In this document: in pieces, positions 33,494-42,553 of the stretch
Numbering within the stretch: position 1 is the stretch's first letter
Layout of the letters: the number at the start of each line of letters is the position of its first letter
Origin: Allopusillimonas ginsengisoli
GTDB taxonomy: Bacteria > Pseudomonadota > Gammaproteobacteria > Burkholderiales > Burkholderiaceae_B
Direction of reading: 5' to 3'
Length of the DNA: 64,000 nt
NCBI RefSeq assembly: GCF_004153455.1
Contig: NZ_SDQE01000002.1
Span: forward strand, 1-64,000
Notes under the pieces: generated by a model
The model's database searches: none
The model's input: the letters and a program-made list of their open reading frames with translations, nothing else
Told to the model about the DNA's origin: nothing
Program-made: the position numbers and the translations under genes

Positions 33494-34470
33494 TCAACCT
33501 TGATATCGGCAAACTCGATGACCTTGGCCCATCGCTGTGTTTCAATATCCAGTAACTGGCGGAAATCGGCGATTGATCCTCCTTTAGGCTCTGCCCCAAC
33601 ATTGGCCAAACGTTCCTTGAACGTATCGGTCGCCAGTATTTTGTTCACCTCGACATTGATTTTCTCCAGGATGGCGGGCAGTGTGCCTGCAGGTGCCAAT
33701 AATGAGAACCATCCTTGCGACTCAAAGCCTGGCACTCCTGCCTCCTCCATCGTGGGTAGCTCGGGAGCTGCATCACTACGCTGAGTCGTGGTCACAGCCA
33801 AAGCCTTGACACGTCCCGACTTAATGTGTGGCAACGACGCCGGCAGGTTATCGAACATCATGTCGATCTGACCACCCATCAGATCTGTCAAGGCAGGGGA
33901 ACTGCCTCTGTAAGGTATATGCAGGATATCCGTGTTGGTCATGGACTTGAACAATTCGGACGAAAGATGCGGCGTCCCTCCTATGCTGGATGAGCCGTAG
34001 TTGACCTTACCGGGTCGCTGTTTGGCGTAATCGATCAGTTCCTTCACAGACGATATTGGTAATTTTGGATTGATGATCAGCACATTAGGCACCGTCGCCA
34101 CTACAACAATAGGGTCCAACTCCTTCTGTGGATCGAATGGATTGGACTTGAAAAGCTGTGGGTTGATGGTCAGGGTTTGCGGTGCACCCACAACCAGGGT
34201 GTACCCATCGGGTGCTGCGCGTGCCGCCGCTTCCATTCCGATATTTCCGCTGGCACCGCTACGATTCTCCACTACAAACGGTTGACCCAGGGCGCGTGCC
34301 AGTCGGTCTGAAACTTCACGCCCCACTATGTCCGTAGCCCCACCGGGTGGGAACGGGACAATCACCTTGACGGGGTGATCGGGATACGAAGCAGCAGTGA
34401 CTTGGGCTTGGGCCAGACCCGTAGCCGCGGCCACGCACAACAGGATAGTCAATGGTTTCAGGAATTTCAT
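33490..34470 (-). CDS. Bug-family tripartite tricarboxylate transporter receptor
   Basis: A periplasmic receptor of about 326 residues with a signal peptide ('MKFLKPLTILLCVAAATGLA'). Family marks are 'VKVIVPFPPGGATDIVGREV', 'GQPFVVENRSGASGNIGMEA' and 'DGYTLVVG'. It binds a carboxylate for uptake by TctA/TctB-type membrane proteins, none of which is encoded nearby. The longest frame reaches 34719, but ATG 34470 has AAAGGAG directly before it and opens the signal peptide. Confidence 0.9.
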   Translation of the reverse strand: MKFLKPLTILLCVAAATGLAQAQVTAASYPDHPVKVIVPFPPGGATDIVGREVSDRLARALGQPFVVENRSGASGNIGMEAAARAAPDGYTLVVGAPQTLTINPQLFKSNPFDPQKELDPIVVVATVPNVLIINPKLPISSVKELIDYAKQRPGKVNYGSSSIGGTPHLSSELFKSMTNTDILHIPYRGSSPALTDLMGGQIDMMFDNLPASLPHIKSGRVKALAVTTTQRSDAAPELPTMEEAGVPGFESQGWFSLLAPAGTLPAILEKINVEVNKILATDTFKERLANVGAEPKGGSIADFRQLLDIETQRWAKVIEFADIKVE

Positions 34471-34571
34471 CATATCTCCTTTGGTGGTTTCTGATTTGAC
34501 ACTGCCAGTCTGTGCATCGAACAGCTCCCAACGCCTCTGGGCGTTTGTCTTGTGCTCGCGGTGCGACAGAA

Positions 34572-35288
34572 CTAATCCATCAACGTTCCGCCGTTGACGT
34601 CCAACACATGACCGGTGATGAAACTGGCCGCGGCGCTGGACAAAAAATGTACGGCGTCGGCTACTTCGGCCGCCGTGCCGAGCCGCTCCAGCGGAACGCG
34701 CGCAGCGATTTCTGGCCAACGTTCACGAGGGATCATCTCGCCTTCTATAGGACCGGGAGCGACTGCATTGACGCGTACGTCCGGAGCAAGTTCGGTTGCC
34801 AGCGACTTCATCAACGAGATCACGCCTGCTTTGGAAGCGCAGTAATGCGCCTTGGTGCCGCTTTTGCCTGCATTGAGTGCGGCGAATCCCGTTTTCCCGG
34901 CACGCGAGGTCAAAAGCGTTATGCTTCCCCTGGATTTGGATAAGGGAGCAATAGCGGCCTGAGCCACGATAAAACTTCCTGTCAGGTTGATATCCACTAC
35001 CCTCCTCCATTCCTCCAGAGGAAGGTCGACAATGGGTCGCGCAGGCGCTGTAATGGCTGCGGAATGAACAAGAGCGTGCAGTTCCCCCATCCGTTCGGCA
35101 CAGGCCATCAGCTGGGAGACTTGCTGAGGATCACACACATCGGTATGAAGATACTCGCAGCCGTCGATCAAAGCGTGTTGCGGCTCGGATACATCTGCAA
35201 TCAGGACACGATAGTCGGCCGCCATTCTTTGCACGACAGCCCATCCAATATTGCGAGCACCGCCCGTCACAATCGCGATAGGTTTCAT
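34572..35288 (-). CDS. SDR-family oxidoreductase
   Basis: A 238-residue short-chain dehydrogenase: 'IVTGGARNIGWAVVQRM', 'ALVHSAAITAPARP' in place of NNAG, 'LTSRAGKTGFAALN' then 'HYCASKAGVISLMKSLA' with the Y-x3-K pair, and 'FITGHVLDVNGGTLMD'. ATG 35288 has GAGG before it and follows the TPP-enzyme stop by eight bases. It sits between the TPP enzyme and the Bug receptor in a LacI-controlled operon. Confidence 0.9.
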   Translation of the reverse strand: MKPIAIVTGGARNIGWAVVQRMAADYRVLIADVSEPQHALIDGCEYLHTDVCDPQQVSQLMACAERMGELHALVHSAAITAPARPIVDLPLEEWRRVVDINLTGSFIVAQAAIAPLSKSRGSITLLTSRAGKTGFAALNAGKSGTKAHYCASKAGVISLMKSLATELAPDVRVNAVAPGPIEGEMIPRERWPEIAARVPLERLGTAAEVADAVHFLSSAAASFITGHVLDVNGGTLMD

Positions 35289-35296
35289 GCTCTGCC

Positions 35297-37003
35297 TCAA
35301 TAATCTGACGTTTCAATATGGCTGGACTCAGGATCCACCACCACGTCGATGACCGTTGGAACGGTAGCGCTGCGTGCCTCATTTAATGCCGCCGAGAGCT
35401 GCTCCGGTGTGGTGACACGGATTCCTCGGCACCCCATGCCTTGTGCAATCTGGGCAAAGTCGGTCGGTGAGAAATCCACAGCGATGCGACGCGTTTTCAA
35501 GTTGTCGCGCACCATCCCCAAGCCACTGTTATTGGCCACCACAACAGTAATGGGCAAGTTTTCCTGCACGCAGGTGGCCATGACATTCATCGTCATGGCA
35601 AAACCACCATCACCTGTCAGACAAACCACATTTTTCTCAGGATTGACCAACTTGGCGGCTGCGGCAGCCGGCGCACCCCAGCCCATGCCGCCTATGCCTC
35701 CGGGGACGATCAGCTGACCTGGCGTGCGGACTTTAAGAGTTGTGGTCGCCCAGATCCGGTTGGTTCCCGCATCCAAAGTCAGCAAGTCATCAGGCGTCAA
35801 GAAAGCGTCCAGCACCCTAACGACGTCTGCATTATTAACCATGCCTTCAGCAGAGCCTGGAGAACCATCGAATACGGGATGGGCAGCCTGCAACCCGGCA
35901 ATCCAGTCCAATCGTTCCTGTCGCCGATCTGCCCCCAGATCATGCTGCAGCAAGGCTTCGACGACGTCGCCACCCTCAGCGCAGACGGCCAAATCAACCG
36001 GATAGACCCAACCAGCGTTACGGGCATCGATATCGACTTGCGCAATCTGCTGAATGCCAGGTTTGATGAACTCGGGATCACGGAATTTGATATAGTCCGC
36101 ACCCAGGCTGGCACCGATAACCACCAGGGTATCTGCCTCTTTCACGGCGACATTGGCCGACTTCATGCCCCAGGTTCCCAACATGCCGACTGAAATCTGG
36201 GAGGTTTCATCCACTACGCCTTTGGCGTTATAGCTGGTGGCTACGGCCAGTCCAAACCGATCTGCCAGCTTTGCGATCAATGTCCGGCCGCGTGCATTTT
36301 GCATGCCATTGCCGACAATGAGCACGGGCCTTTCCGCATGAGCAACCATCCGCGCCAGGCTCTTGATCGCCTGCGGATCAGGTTTTGGCATGGCTACGTG
36401 CTGGTAGCCTTGCGCGGGATACAGTTGAACTCGCGATTGCTCGGGCATTTCGCGCCGAATGATAGGCGATTTCAGCACGACAGCAGTTGGTCCCTGGCGT
36501 GGTAAGTTGGCTTGTTTATAGGCTTGCTGAATGGCAAACACGGCTTCGTGTGGCTCTGTTGCATAGTATGTGGACTTGGTCATGGTTTTCATGACGGTAC
36601 GAACGTCGGCAGCGCCGTAGTCGCCCGTCATGGTTTGATAAACGCCATACATGCCAAAACCGTCATAGCAGGAAGTATCTGTCAACACCAACATGGGTGA
36701 TCCTGCAAAATATGCCTCCAGGATCCCGAAAGCACCTGTTGTGCTGGCGAAAGGCCCTTGCCCCATGTATACGCCAGGCTTGCCCGTTAGCCGACCCACC
36801 ACTTGCGCCATGATGGACGCCACCTGTTCGCTACGGGCTAATACCACGCGCAACTGCTGTCTGGTTTCGTAGAACTCATCCAACATCCATGTCACACCCA
36901 GCCCGGGCAATGTAAAGGCGTAGTCCACCTTTAACTCAACAAGTGTTTCGACAATTGCCCGTTTGGTAGTGACAGAGATGGGAGTGTCAGAGACAGCGTT
37001 CAT
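35297..37003 (-). CDS. Thiamine-diphosphate-dependent enzyme (acetolactate synthase-like)
   Basis: A 568-residue TPP enzyme. N-terminal PYR domain 'VDYAFTLPGLGVTWMLDEF' with the activating Glu in 'VVLARSEQVASIMAQ', a central domain ('PVLIVGNGMQNARGR'), and the PP domain with the TPP/Mg motif 'CLTGDGGFAMTMN' ending in 'VVVANN'. Related enzymes form C-C bonds or decarboxylate 2-oxo acids. Being alone, without an acetolactate synthase small subunit, and grouped with SDRs and a Bug receptor, it is probably catabolic. GAAGGAAG precedes the ATG; a LacI-type operator lies 38 bases upstream. Confidence 0.88.
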   Translation of the reverse strand: MNAVSDTPISVTTKRAIVETLVELKVDYAFTLPGLGVTWMLDEFYETRQQLRVVLARSEQVASIMAQVVGRLTGKPGVYMGQGPFASTTGAFGILEAYFAGSPMLVLTDTSCYDGFGMYGVYQTMTGDYGAADVRTVMKTMTKSTYYATEPHEAVFAIQQAYKQANLPRQGPTAVVLKSPIIRREMPEQSRVQLYPAQGYQHVAMPKPDPQAIKSLARMVAHAERPVLIVGNGMQNARGRTLIAKLADRFGLAVATSYNAKGVVDETSQISVGMLGTWGMKSANVAVKEADTLVVIGASLGADYIKFRDPEFIKPGIQQIAQVDIDARNAGWVYPVDLAVCAEGGDVVEALLQHDLGADRRQERLDWIAGLQAAHPVFDGSPGSAEGMVNNADVVRVLDAFLTPDDLLTLDAGTNRIWATTTLKVRTPGQLIVPGGIGGMGWGAPAAAAAKLVNPEKNVVCLTGDGGFAMTMNVMATCVQENLPITVVVANNSGLGMVRDNLKTRRIAVDFSPTDFAQIAQGMGCRGIRVTTPEQLSAALNEARSATVPTVIDVVVDPESSHIETSDY

Positions 37004-37040
37004 ATCTTCTTCCTTCTACAGAGGTTGTTTTTATAGAATA

Positions 37041-37050
37041 CAAACGTTTG
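37041..37050. promoter_or_regulatory. LacI-family operator in front of the TPP-enzyme operon
   Basis: CAAACGTTTG is a perfect palindrome with the central CG typical of LacI-family sites. A second, partial copy CAACGTTTG stands at 37109-37117, right at the regulator start, suggesting autoregulation and control of the divergent operon. Confidence 0.65.
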
Positions 37051-37121
37051 CATTTGCATGTCAACAGATTTAATGGAGTCATTTTTAGCTTTGTGATATA
37101 TTTCTGACCAACGTTTGCAGA

Positions 37122-38147
37122 ATGAGAGATTCAAGCAATAATATGGCTGCCAGTTTGCAGGACATTGCCCGTATGGTTGGGGTATCCATCAGCACCGTAT
37201 CGCGCGCCTTGCACCGCCCCGAAATGGTTGATGCCAGTACGCGCGAACGCATCAATGTCGCCGTGAATGCACTCGGTTACGTGCCGCAAGGCGTGGGGCG
37301 AGCTTTGGTATCACGACACACACACAGCGTCGGCGCTGTCGTTCCTCGTATCGGCGCGTCTGCATTCGCGCAAACCATCGAAGCTTTGCGTCAAGGGTTG
37401 GGCAAGGCCAACTACACGTTATTGCTGGCACAGCCATCCATCAAGGAACAGGCTGATCTACGCCCATTGCGTACGCTCATTGAGCGCGGAGTGGATGGGA
37501 TAGTGCTCCTGGGCAACGACTGTCCGCCTCAGTGGCTTGATCTCATAGAAAAAAATGGGATACCCGTAGCCACCATCTGGGCTGACGCCAGCAATGCTTT
37601 ACCGGGCGCCATTGGCTTCGATAACTATCTCGCAGGTAAACAAGTAGCCGAACATCTACTCAGCCTGGGCCATCGCGAATTTGCGTTCATCAGCGGGCAC
37701 CTTGCTTCCAACCAGCGTGCCCGCCAGCGCTATCAGGGGCTACTCGAAACCATTGCAGCGAGCGGCGGACAGCTGTCACGCAAGTTGATCGTCGAAGCAG
37801 ACTACGGCTTTGCCGATGGTTATCAGGCTGCAAACTGCCTGCTAAAAAGAAAACTGTCATTTTCCGCCCTGATATGCGGCAATGATTACTTGGCCCTGGG
37901 CGCCATTGCCTGCCTGCGTGAACAGGGCCTGCATATTCCCGACGACATGTCGATCATAGGATTCAACAACAGCGAGTTTTCGGCCTTTATCGACCCGCCA
38001 CTCACCACTATTAACTTCCCATCCATCGAAATAGGTACGTTGGCGGCCGAAACCTTGCTTGCGGCCATTAACACGCAAGGCCCCATGCCACCAGCTCAAA
38101 TGCTCCCAACGAAACTGATACAACGGCAATCGACTGGCCCGGTATAA
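37122..38147 (+). CDS. LacI-family transcriptional regulator
   Basis: A 341-residue regulator with the N-terminal LacI helix-turn-helix ('SLQDIARMVGVSISTVSRAL'), hinge helix, and periplasmic-binding-protein-like effector domain ('GVDGIVLLGNDCPPQWLDLI', 'SIIGFNNSEFSAFIDPPLTT'). It is divergent from the TPP-enzyme operon and probably controls it through the CAAACGTTTG site. ATG 37143, seven codons in, is a possible alternative start because the partial operator copy touches 37122. Confidence 0.92.
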   Translation: MRDSSNNMAASLQDIARMVGVSISTVSRALHRPEMVDASTRERINVAVNALGYVPQGVGRALVSRHTHSVGAVVPRIGASAFAQTIEALRQGLGKANYTLLLAQPSIKEQADLRPLRTLIERGVDGIVLLGNDCPPQWLDLIEKNGIPVATIWADASNALPGAIGFDNYLAGKQVAEHLLSLGHREFAFISGHLASNQRARQRYQGLLETIAASGGQLSRKLIVEADYGFADGYQAANCLLKRKLSFSALICGNDYLALGAIACLREQGLHIPDDMSIIGFNNSEFSAFIDPPLTTINFPSIEIGTLAAETLLAAINTQGPMPPAQMLPTKLIQRQSTGPV

Positions 38148-38546
38148 ACCCACCTACGCCCAGGAATTCGCGGATGGACTGTGTCGCATCATCTTCCGAG
38201 CAAACATCTTCAACATACCATGGCCAATTCATGCAGGTTCTTGCCTACAGTTGAACACTGTCCAACCAATTCCGCACATTGGTCAACTGGGCCTAGCGCA
38301 TATAACCTACGCTCGCCTTCTCCCTCAACATCGCATACACACATCCTAAATCCCCAGCTGAAAACCCGTTGATTACAGGTTCGACCCCACCCCACCAGCA
38401 ATTTGAATAGCCGTTTGTGTAATTTTTCAGAGACGGCCTTTTTATTTTCTGCTAACTTGAGCCTTGGATCCGCGACGAAACGCCTGATATTCACTTGGTA
38501 AAGTAAAGCGAATATACCGCCAGGGCCCTTCAATTGGAGAAAGCGT
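38148..38546. other. Gene-free spacer with a tRNA-like tail and terminator
   Basis: The 399 bases after the LacI gene hold no gene I can support. Near 38377-38399 'AGGTTCGACCCC' followed by a 'CCACCA' looks like the T-loop and 3' end of a tRNA, but the T-stem does not pair and no acceptor partner is found. A terminator follows at 38410. Confidence 0.35.
38410..38448 (+). terminator. Rho-independent terminator
   Basis: GCCGTTT (38410-38416) pairs with AGACGGC (38431-38437) with one G-T pair, followed by CTTTTTATTTT. It could end the LacI transcript or be left from a lost tRNA gene. Confidence 0.6.
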
Positions 38547-38951
38547 ATGAAAATTATCGTTGAGACAAATGTTCGCGCCCCCATTGAAAAGGTGTGGGAG
38601 GCTTACACTACACCAGATGACATAGTTCGCTGGAATGCTGCGTCTGATGACTGGCACACCACCCGGGCAAGTGTAGACCTCCGAGCAGGCGGTGAATTCT
38701 CATCGCGGATGGAAGCGAAAGACGGCAGCTTTGGGTTTGACTTTGCCGGCACTTATACCAACGTCATTCCCCATCGCCTGATTGAATATTCCTTTGGGGA
38801 ACGCGAGGCCAAGGTCGAGTTTGCCGAAACGCCCGAAGGTGTCAACATAAGCGTTTCGTTCCAGGCTGAATCGACCCACTCCAACGAGGAGCAGCAGGCA
38901 GGATGGCAAGCAATTCTGGATAACTTTGCGCGCTACGTGGAAGGCCGGTAA
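38547..38951 (+). CDS. SRPBCC/AHSA1-family protein
   Basis: A 134-residue START-like domain protein: 'VRAPIEKVWEAYTTPDDIVR' and 'DLRAGGEFSSRMEAKDG' at the N-terminus and 'GWQAILDNFARYVE' as the C-terminal helix. The fold binds hydrophobic ligands or stimulates HSP90 in some members; the role here is unknown. GGAG precedes the ATG. It is convergent with the LysR gene 20 bases downstream. Confidence 0.88.
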   Translation: MKIIVETNVRAPIEKVWEAYTTPDDIVRWNAASDDWHTTRASVDLRAGGEFSSRMEAKDGSFGFDFAGTYTNVIPHRLIEYSFGEREAKVEFAETPEGVNISVSFQAESTHSNEEQQAGWQAILDNFARYVEGR

Positions 38952-38971
38952 TAGTGACCAAAACACACCCT

Positions 38972-39916
38972 CTACTCCAGTTTGGCAAGTTCTCCGCGGC
39001 GAAACAAACGCCATGTTGGTTCCGCTTCGCGCACCAATAGGCTGATCCAGCCTACGAACGCGCGTACGGCGGGCGAAAGATGGCGATTTTGTGGGTACAG
39101 GATACACAGTGGCACCTCAGGTGCCCGGTAATCGCCGAGAATATTCACCAAGCGGCCATCCTGAAAATATGGCAAAGCGATAAAGTCCGCAATGCGGATG
39201 AGGCCTAATCCTTGCAGTCCACAGGTAACATACGCATCAGTATCGTTGACGGCAAGGCTTCCAGAGACGCGAACGGTACGCTCCTCGTCATCGACTAAAA
39301 AGCGCCAATCAGTCGAGCGCCCAGTTCGTCCGGACAGGAATTCAATCACGCGGTGAGCGTCCAGATCTTCCAGCGACTTGGGTTCGCCGTGTTGTTTCAG
39401 GTACTCAGGTGACGCACATGTTACCCATTCAAAACTGCCAATCTGGCGGGCCACGAGTACCGCAGAACTGTCAGGTACGCCAGCCCGTACGACACAATCA
39501 ATGCCTTCCTGAACAAGATCAACGGGGCGATCTCCCAAAGTAAGAATCAGGTCGATTTCCGGATAGCGATGCTGGAACTCGCTGACAGCCGGCAGAACTA
39601 CCCTTCGAGCGAACGAGGCTGTCATGTCCACACGCAGCCTACCGCGCGGAGGCGCCGTGCTGCCAGACAGCGAAGACTCGACAGCATTGACCTCGCTCAG
39701 AATTCGCAGACAGTGATCGTAGTAAAGCGTGCCATCTGGCGTCAGGCTGAGTGTGCGGGTAGTTCTCTGCAGCAGCCGGGCACCAAGATGTGCTTCGAGA
39801 TCCTTGATCACCCTGCTCACGGTTGAAGGCGGCATTGAAAGCCCATTTGCTGCATTGGCGAACCCGTTCATTTCAACAACGCGCACAAATATATTCATGG
39901 CTCGAAGCTTATCCAT
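38972..39916 (-). CDS. LysR-family transcriptional regulator
   Basis: A 314-residue regulator with winged helix-turn-helix ('FANAANGLSMPPSTVSRVIK', 'LEAHLGARLLQRTTRTL') and an effector domain ('GRLRVDMTASFARRVVLP', 'EGIDCVVRAGVPDSSAVL'). It is divergent from the NmrA-like reductase gene across a 362-base spacer and probably controls it. Confidence 0.92.
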   Translation of the reverse strand: MDKLRAMNIFVRVVEMNGFANAANGLSMPPSTVSRVIKDLEAHLGARLLQRTTRTLSLTPDGTLYYDHCLRILSEVNAVESSLSGSTAPPRGRLRVDMTASFARRVVLPAVSEFQHRYPEIDLILTLGDRPVDLVQEGIDCVVRAGVPDSSAVLVARQIGSFEWVTCASPEYLKQHGEPKSLEDLDAHRVIEFLSGRTGRSTDWRFLVDDEERTVRVSGSLAVNDTDAYVTCGLQGLGLIRIADFIALPYFQDGRLVNILGDYRAPEVPLCILYPQNRHLSPAVRAFVGWISLLVREAEPTWRLFRRGELAKLE

Positions 39917-40278
39917 TTTTGGCTCTCCAAATTGGGCTTTTCATAATGGCTGTGGCTGATCCGGAATGTGAGCCTGATATAAGCACGTGCGGAAAAAAGC
40001 CATCAGGGACCGCCATATTATTCCATTTTTAGCAATATTAAAAACCATCTTCATGGCTTTATCAGTCGCTCATCTGATCTATACACTTGCTCCAAGGCAT
40101 GAGTGGATTGCGATTAAAAGACATCTCTATGACTACTTCAGCCTCGACATCCAACTTCCTGGCGATTTCGACGAGCAAAAACGAATCCGTGGCAGTGTCG
40201 ATGATTATGCCGAAATATGGGATAGATGGGTGTGCCTAACGCCATCCGATCAATGCAAACAGACAACGCAAAGGAAAT
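39917..40278. other. Spacer between divergent LysR and reductase genes
   Basis: 362 bases with no supported gene. A plus-strand frame of 109 codons crosses it but has no ribosome-binding site and no recognisable domain. AAGGAAAT at 40271-40278 serves the reductase start. No operator stands out. Confidence 0.4.
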
Positions 40279-41259
40279 ATGTTCATGAACCATCACCACA
40301 ACGAAGTCGATATTGAACACATGCTCGTGCTCGGGGCAGGCCAGCTAGGCATGGCCGTACTGCGGGAACTGGTGCCTCGTCGCCAAAAGGCACAAACGCC
40401 GCTAACCGTTCTGGTCGCGCCAAAATCCCTGGAATCGCCAAGCGCACTGGATCAGCAGTCGACAGCCGAGCTGCTTGAATTGGGCGTGGAGTTACTACCC
40501 TTCGACTTATCCACTTGCTCTGTCGAAGAGCTGGCTGCAGTGTTCAAGCAGTTTCGTACCGTCATTAATTGCACGGGTTTTGTTGCAGGCCCGGGGACTC
40601 AAATGAAAGTGACACATGCCGCGCTAGCTGCCAATGTTCACAGATATTTCCCATGGCAGTTTGGTGTGAACTACGACATCGTTGGAAAGGGCAGCGGCCA
40701 GCCGGTCTTTGATGAACAATACGATGTCAGGACACTGCTGAGGTCTCAGAACCGAACCGAATGGGTGATTGTTTCCACCGGCATGTTCACGAGTTTTCTA
40801 TTTGAGCCGGCGTTCGGCGTAGTGGACTTCACCGCCAGAACAGTACATGGCTTGGGCACATGGGAAACCAAGGTTACAGTGACCACGCCCGAAGATATCG
40901 GAAAACTCACGACCGAAATTGTGCTGGAGCAGCCGCGTATCGCAAATCAGATTGTCTACATTGCCAGCGATACCCTTTCGTATGGAACACTCGCAGATAT
41001 CGTTGAAGACGTGACGCACAGCAAGTTCAAACGAGAACTGCTTACACCCGAACTTCTGAGCACTGCGTTGTCCCGGGAGCCGGACAACGTCATGGCGCGG
41101 TATCGGTCAGCCTTTGCGCTGGGCGATGGAATGTGGTGGGACAAAGCGCGTACTTACAACGAAAGCCGCTCCATCCCCACGACAGATGTCAGGTCCTGGC
41201 TTACGTCCGAGCTAACGAGATTGGAAACACCTATGCAACGCGTGCCAGGCTATCGGTGA
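40279..41259 (+). CDS. NmrA-like NAD(P)-binding oxidoreductase (aromatic alcohol/isoflavone reductase type)
   Basis: A 326-residue atypical SDR. The Rossmann motif 'MLVLGAGQLGMAVLREL' lies near residue 15, the family's 'YFPWQFGVNYDIVGKGSGQP' near residue 125, and 'WVIVSTGMFTSFLFEP' after it. Relatives reduce small phenolic or ketone substrates or act as redox sensors. AAGGAAAT precedes the ATG. The divergent LysR gene suggests substrate-dependent induction. Confidence 0.85.
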   Translation: MFMNHHHNEVDIEHMLVLGAGQLGMAVLRELVPRRQKAQTPLTVLVAPKSLESPSALDQQSTAELLELGVELLPFDLSTCSVEELAAVFKQFRTVINCTGFVAGPGTQMKVTHAALAANVHRYFPWQFGVNYDIVGKGSGQPVFDEQYDVRTLLRSQNRTEWVIVSTGMFTSFLFEPAFGVVDFTARTVHGLGTWETKVTVTTPEDIGKLTTEIVLEQPRIANQIVYIASDTLSYGTLADIVEDVTHSKFKRELLTPELLSTALSREPDNVMARYRSAFALGDGMWWDKARTYNESRSIPTTDVRSWLTSELTRLETPMQRVPGYR

Positions 41260-41299
41260 TAGATAGCCCGGCAATGTCGCCTGCGCCAGTCTCAAATAG

Positions 41300-42508
41300 T
41301 CAGCGGCTGCTCACCGTCCAGAGGTCGCGCCAGAACTGAAGATTTTTGAAGTCGTCTTGCGTGGTGTCTGAGTTGTTGACATACATCTTGTCAACCAGTT
41401 TACTCACGCCAGACGCCTCGCTCTTCGGCATTTCTGCTTTGCTGTTTGTCGATATCTTGCCGTCTTCCATCTGCGGCTCCATACCTTCGGCCGACATCAT
41501 ATAGTGCACAAAAAGCTTGGCAGCATTCGGACTCTTGGTTCCAGCTGCAATAACAGCCACGCGAGGTGTTAGCTGCCCAATCCAGGGCGTCATGTCTTTG
41601 CAGACGGCCAGCGGAAAGTTTTCGTTCTTCGCGTGCGTAAAAATTGCCGCGCTGACAAACCCGATAACCGGGTGTTCGGACGTGCTGGCGCCTACTATAG
41701 GGCCAACATCCGTATCACTTTTCTGCACCTTGATGTTGTTTTCTGCGAAACGCTTAGTCCATTCGGCTGTGGCAGACGGCTGTTTTGTTTCGAGGGGCTT
41801 GCCAAAATAGTCCTCGTATGCCGCCTTCATCTTGTCATCTGCGTTATCGGCAATTTGGTTAAGCCAAAACATGGTTTCGTTGCGAAGCAGCGGATCTGGA
41901 ATACTTACCTTTCCCTTCCACTTTTTGTCGGTAAGCGCCCACATATTGTTTACAGGACAAGTGTCGCCGTAGACGGCTGGGTTGTATACCCACACCCAGG
42001 GATTCAGACTGGTAATCGCAGGGTGCTGGTAGACCGGAGGGGTCTGATCCTTCAAGTCGGGTGGCATCCAGCTGACTGCGATGCCCTGTGGCAGGAACTG
42101 TGCCGTTACGTCGGGCAGGTTGCTCATGTTGAAGACGTCGCGCTTCACATTACGTGCCTGCGCCTCCCGAACCAGCACTTCCGCCTGGTTTGAGGCCGAC
42201 ATTTTTTCACCTGTGGTCTGGATGCCGTATTTCTTTGAAAAATTCTCGGCCATCACTTTGATCTTGCCGGTTGCATCCACTACCGTTATCGGGTTTTCTT
42301 TTTTTGCGGCTTCAATCAGCGCATCCAGGCTGTAATCCGAATCGGAAATGCCCAGCCCTGTGCTGCCGTTGGAAGCAGACGCATCAGTGCTGCTTGACGC
42401 CGCGAGGACAGGGAGCCCGTATCCGGCGATCGCCAGGGTAGCGGCCAAGATTGACGCCACAAACCCTGTGCTGTTTCTGTGAACGTGCGTTGAGTATCTC
42501 ACTGTCAT
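41300..42508 (-). CDS. ABC transporter periplasmic binding protein (Fe3+/FbpA-like)
   Basis: A 402-residue exported binding protein: signal peptide 'VASILAATLAIAGYGLPVLA', then the family-1/iron type pattern 'SLDALIEAAKKENPITVV', 'YGIQTTGEKMSASNQAEVLV', 'KWKGKVSIPDPLLRNETM' and 'GTKSPNAAKLFVHYMMSAEG'. It is the first-translated partner after the ATPase in the operon. Iron(III), polyamines or organophosphonates are possible ligands. The start is uncertain: AGGAG abuts ATG 42508, so GTG two codons inside may be used. Confidence 0.85.
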   Translation of the reverse strand: MTVRYSTHVHRNSTGFVASILAATLAIAGYGLPVLAASSSTDASASNGSTGLGISDSDYSLDALIEAAKKENPITVVDATGKIKVMAENFSKKYGIQTTGEKMSASNQAEVLVREAQARNVKRDVFNMSNLPDVTAQFLPQGIAVSWMPPDLKDQTPPVYQHPAITSLNPWVWVYNPAVYGDTCPVNNMWALTDKKWKGKVSIPDPLLRNETMFWLNQIADNADDKMKAAYEDYFGKPLETKQPSATAEWTKRFAENNIKVQKSDTDVGPIVGASTSEHPVIGFVSAAIFTHAKNENFPLAVCKDMTPWIGQLTPRVAVIAAGTKSPNAAKLFVHYMMSAEGMEPQMEDGKISTNSKAEMPKSEASGVSKLVDKMYVNNSDTTQDDFKNLQFWRDLWTVSSR

Positions 42509-42553
42509 CTCCTGTCTTATGTCGTTAATGGCGCATGGCCAATATTCTGTTCT

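Noticed and set aside
38360-38399. A possible complete tRNA gene
   Set aside because: The T-loop-like string and CCACCA are present but the T-stem and acceptor stem do not pair, and no D- or anticodon arm can be drawn.
39987-40316. A 109-codon plus-strand frame in the LysR/reductase spacer
   Set aside because: No ribosome-binding site, no recognisable motif, and it runs into the reductase gene in a different frame.
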